From an uncultured Clostridia bacterium (GTDB lineage Bacteria > Bacillota > Clostridia > Christensenellales > Borkfalkiaceae), in contig CATLBN010000001.1 in NCBI GenBank assembly GCA_949878885.1, positions 1-64,000 of the forward strand: a stretch of DNA of 64,000 nt, written 5' to 3'. Position 1 is the first letter of the stretch. Each line of letters starts with the position of its first letter. The notes beneath the pieces are model-generated. The model was not told the origin of the DNA. It saw only the letters and a program-made list of their open reading frames with translations, and did not search any database. The position numbers were made by a program, and so were the translations under genes. Shown piece after piece: positions 62,101 to 64,000 of the stretch.

Positions 62101-64000
62101 TTGAACAACGAAAAGGAAAAACAAAATTTACAAAACGGCGTAAAGCCGCAGCGCAAAATGCGCAAACCGCATAAAGACGGTCAAAAAAATATACACGGTG
62201 CTCCTGCGCAACCCGAAAACAAGCGTAAAAAGCCAACTGCGGCAGACGGCGAACGCAGAAAGCGGCGTGCGGAAAATAGTAAAAAACCGCGCGAAGTCAA
62301 CGGAGATATGCGCCGCCAGCCCGTAAAACGCGGTAAACAGTTAAGCGATAACAAGCAGCAAAAAGAAGTTAAAGGCAAATACGGCAAACCTGTTAAAATT
62401 ATTTTTTTGGGCGGCGTTGGCGAGATAGGCAAAAATATGACGGCGCTGGAATGCGGCGACGATATAATAATTATAGATGCCGGCGCAATATTCCCCACCG
62501 AAGAAACGCCGGGGTTCGACCTTGTGGTGCCTGATATTTCATATCTTTTGGACAACGCAAAAAAAGTGCGCGGACTTATTTTAACGCACGGGCACGAAGA
62601 CCATATAGGCGGCGTTCCGTATCTTTTAAAAGAACTTAAAGTGCCCGTAATAGGTACAAAACTTACGCTTGCGCTTGTAGATAACAAACTGCGCGAGCAT
62701 AGAATAAACGACGTAAAAGAGATTACCGTAACGCCCAATCAAACCGTTCAGCTCGGCTGTTTTAAGGTGCGTACAGTAAACGTAAACCACTCTATTGCAG
62801 GTTCGCTTGCTTTTGCAATACAAACTCCGCAAGGCACGGTATTTCACAGCGGCGACTATAAAATAGATTTAACGCCGGTTGCCGGCGAACCTATAGATTT
62901 AAAAACAATCTCCGATATAGGTTCTTCGGGAGTACTTCTGTATATGGGCGAAAGCACAAATATAGAACGTGCGGGATTTACTATGAGCGAAACCGTAGTG
63001 GGTTCCACGCTGGACAGGCTTTTCGGCGAAAACACAAAAAGGCGTCTTATTATTGCAACTTTTGCTTCAAACGTGCATAGATTGCAACAGATAATCGACC
63101 TTGCGGTTAAATACAGGCGTAAGGTAGCGCTTTCAGGCAGAAGTATGCTTAACGTTATAGAAGCTTCCGAAAAAATAGGCGAAATCAAAATTCCCGACGA
63201 CGTTTTGGTAGATATTACGCAAATTAAAAATATGCGCGACTCCGAAATTGTGGTTATTTCAACGGGCAGTCAGGGAGAGCCGATGAGCGCGCTTACTCGA
63301 ATGGCAAACGGCGACAGTTCTTACGTTACGGTGGGTGCGAACGATACGGTTATAATTTCCGCTTCGCCCATTCCGGGCAACGAAAAACCCGTTTACAGGG
63401 TAATAAACAATCTTTACAGAAAGGGCGCAGACGTTATTTACGAAAGTTTGCAGAACATTCACGTTTCGGGACACGCGTGCCGTGAAGAACACAAAATAAT
63501 GCACACCCTGCTTAAACCCAAATTTTTTATTCCCGTGCACGGCGAGTACAGACATTTAAAAAAGCACGCTCAGCTTGCCGAGGAGTTGGGTATGCCAGAA
63601 AACCGTATTCTTATACCCGATATAGGTAACTGCATAGAGGTAACCAAACACGGTATGCGCCGAGGCGAAAACGTATCTTCGGGGTCGCGGCTAATCGACG
63701 GCGAAGGAATAGAAGACGAAAAGGCAAGCGTTGTAATAGAAGACAGAATTCAGCTTTCGGAAGAAGGTTTGTTTATAGTTTCCGTAGCGGTAAGCGGCGG
63801 CGAAGTAGTAGGCGTGCCGGCTATAAATTCGCGCGGATTTGTGTTTGATTTCCATTACGATTATGATAAAGAAATACGCGCCGTTATAAACCGCGCTATA
63901 GAAAGCTACGATTTGTCTCGCGGAAATATCGACGGCTTAAAGCGTGCCATAAAACAAAATTTAAAAAATTATTTGTTAAAGAAAACAAAGCAGTCGCCTA
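62101..64000 (+). CDS. rnj: Ribonuclease J, 3' end outside window
   Basis: The frame starts at TTG 62101 with GGAGAG upstream and is open to the window end (633 codons). Residues ~1-95 are a basic, disordered extension rich in Lys/Arg/Gln/Asn. The metallo-beta-lactamase/beta-CASP core follows, with FLGGVGEIGKNM, HGHEDHIGG (metal motif), HSGDYK and GHACREEH. The C-terminal domain is present up to NLKNYLLKKTKQSP, so only a few residues are missing. RNase J is a 5'-3' exo/endonuclease central to mRNA decay and rRNA maturation in Firmicutes. Confidence 0.94.
   Translation, partial: MNNEKEKQNLQNGVKPQRKMRKPHKDGQKNIHGAPAQPENKRKKPTAADGERRKRRAENSKKPREVNGDMRRQPVKRGKQLSDNKQQKEVKGKYGKPVKIIFLGGVGEIGKNMTALECGDDIIIIDAGAIFPTEETPGFDLVVPDISYLLDNAKKVRGLILTHGHEDHIGGVPYLLKELKVPVIGTKLTLALVDNKLREHRINDVKEITVTPNQTVQLGCFKVRTVNVNHSIAGSLAFAIQTPQGTVFHSGDYKIDLTPVAGEPIDLKTISDIGSSGVLLYMGESTNIERAGFTMSETVVGSTLDRLFGENTKRRLIIATFASNVHRLQQIIDLAVKYRRKVALSGRSMLNVIEASEKIGEIKIPDDVLVDITQIKNMRDSEIVVISTGSQGEPMSALTRMANGDSSYVTVGANDTVIISASPIPGNEKPVYRVINNLYRKGADVIYESLQNIHVSGHACREEHKIMHTLLKPKFFIPVHGEYRHLKKHAQLAEELGMPENRILIPDIGNCIEVTKHGMRRGENVSSGSRLIDGEGIEDEKASVVIEDRIQLSEEGLFIVSVAVSGGEVVGVPAINSRGFVFDFHYDYDKEIRAVINRAIESYDLSRGNIDGLKRAIKQNLKNYLLKKTKQSP

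Overview
The window reads as a chromosomal segment of an anaerobic, endospore-lineage Firmicute (Clostridia), moderately AT-rich and densely packed. Three observations support this. Sporulation-type genes are present (spoIVA, a PdaB-type deacetylase, a YlbJ-like membrane protein). An [FeFe]-hydrogenase lies beside a thioredoxin-reductase-like flavoprotein. The order tig-clpP-clpX-lon-engB is a classical Firmicute arrangement. I infer an uncultured gut-type Clostridia (Christensenellales-like); the sequence alone does not fix the taxon.

Layout. 1-1959: 3' part of a large repetitive surface protein. 2075-7646: AT-rich accessory stretch read on the minus strand, with a NYN/OST-HTH protein, two lipoproteins, a Ser/Thr kinase with an unknown C-terminal half, a 530-bp gap with a consensus promoter and a structured segment, and two related hairpin elements. 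7918-8258: tRNA operon fMet-Met-Glu. 8401-12935: tilS, hpt, a propeller-like protein and a Wzz-like membrane protein. 13751-19396: bioY, alr, 5-formyl-THF cyclo-ligase, rsmD, coaD, DAHP synthase and prephenate dehydratase. 19398-25846: YlbJ-like protein, patatin, rarA, PdaB-like deacetylase, two-OB-fold protein and MATE exporter. 25953-34273: lgt, hydrogenase, flavoprotein, then the overlapping run prmA-rsmE-mtaB-prsW-HIT. 34346-36018: WYL regulator, a two-gene small-protein cassette and an XRE regulator. 36142-39189: second large surface protein. 39452-45046: M18 aminopeptidase, membrane-anchored protein, three small membrane proteins and rqcH. 45208-52392: protein quality control (tig, clpP, clpX, lon, engB) followed by a degenerate sugar transferase and a DUF378 protein. 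52522-56613: four-gene operon of three serine hydrolases and an ATP-grasp ligase. 56774-61967: spoIVA, a 54-aa gene and a 1037-aa repeat protein. 62101-64000: RNase J, cut by the window end.

How the genes work together. Translation and its surveillance dominate: tRNAs, tilS, prmA, rsmD, rsmE, mtaB, rqcH, trigger factor, ClpXP, Lon, EngB and RNase J. Envelope functions form a second theme: Lgt, two lipoproteins, the surface proteins, alr, MATE and the Wzz-like protein.

The most notable observations are these. Several genes start 6-10 nt after a clean -10 box with no ribosome-binding site, implying leaderless mRNAs (tilS, bioY, prmA, the MATE gene, one lipoprotein). The initiator tRNA has a bulged base in its T-stem. 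A sugar transferase homologue has lost its Asp-Glu catalytic dyad. The thioredoxin-reductase-like protein lacks the NADPH-binding signature and sits beside the hydrogenase. A WYL regulator with a TGACA-n5-TGTCA operator faces a 62-aa protein translationally coupled to a 24-aa membrane peptide. All assignments come from reading motifs by eye; no database search was run.
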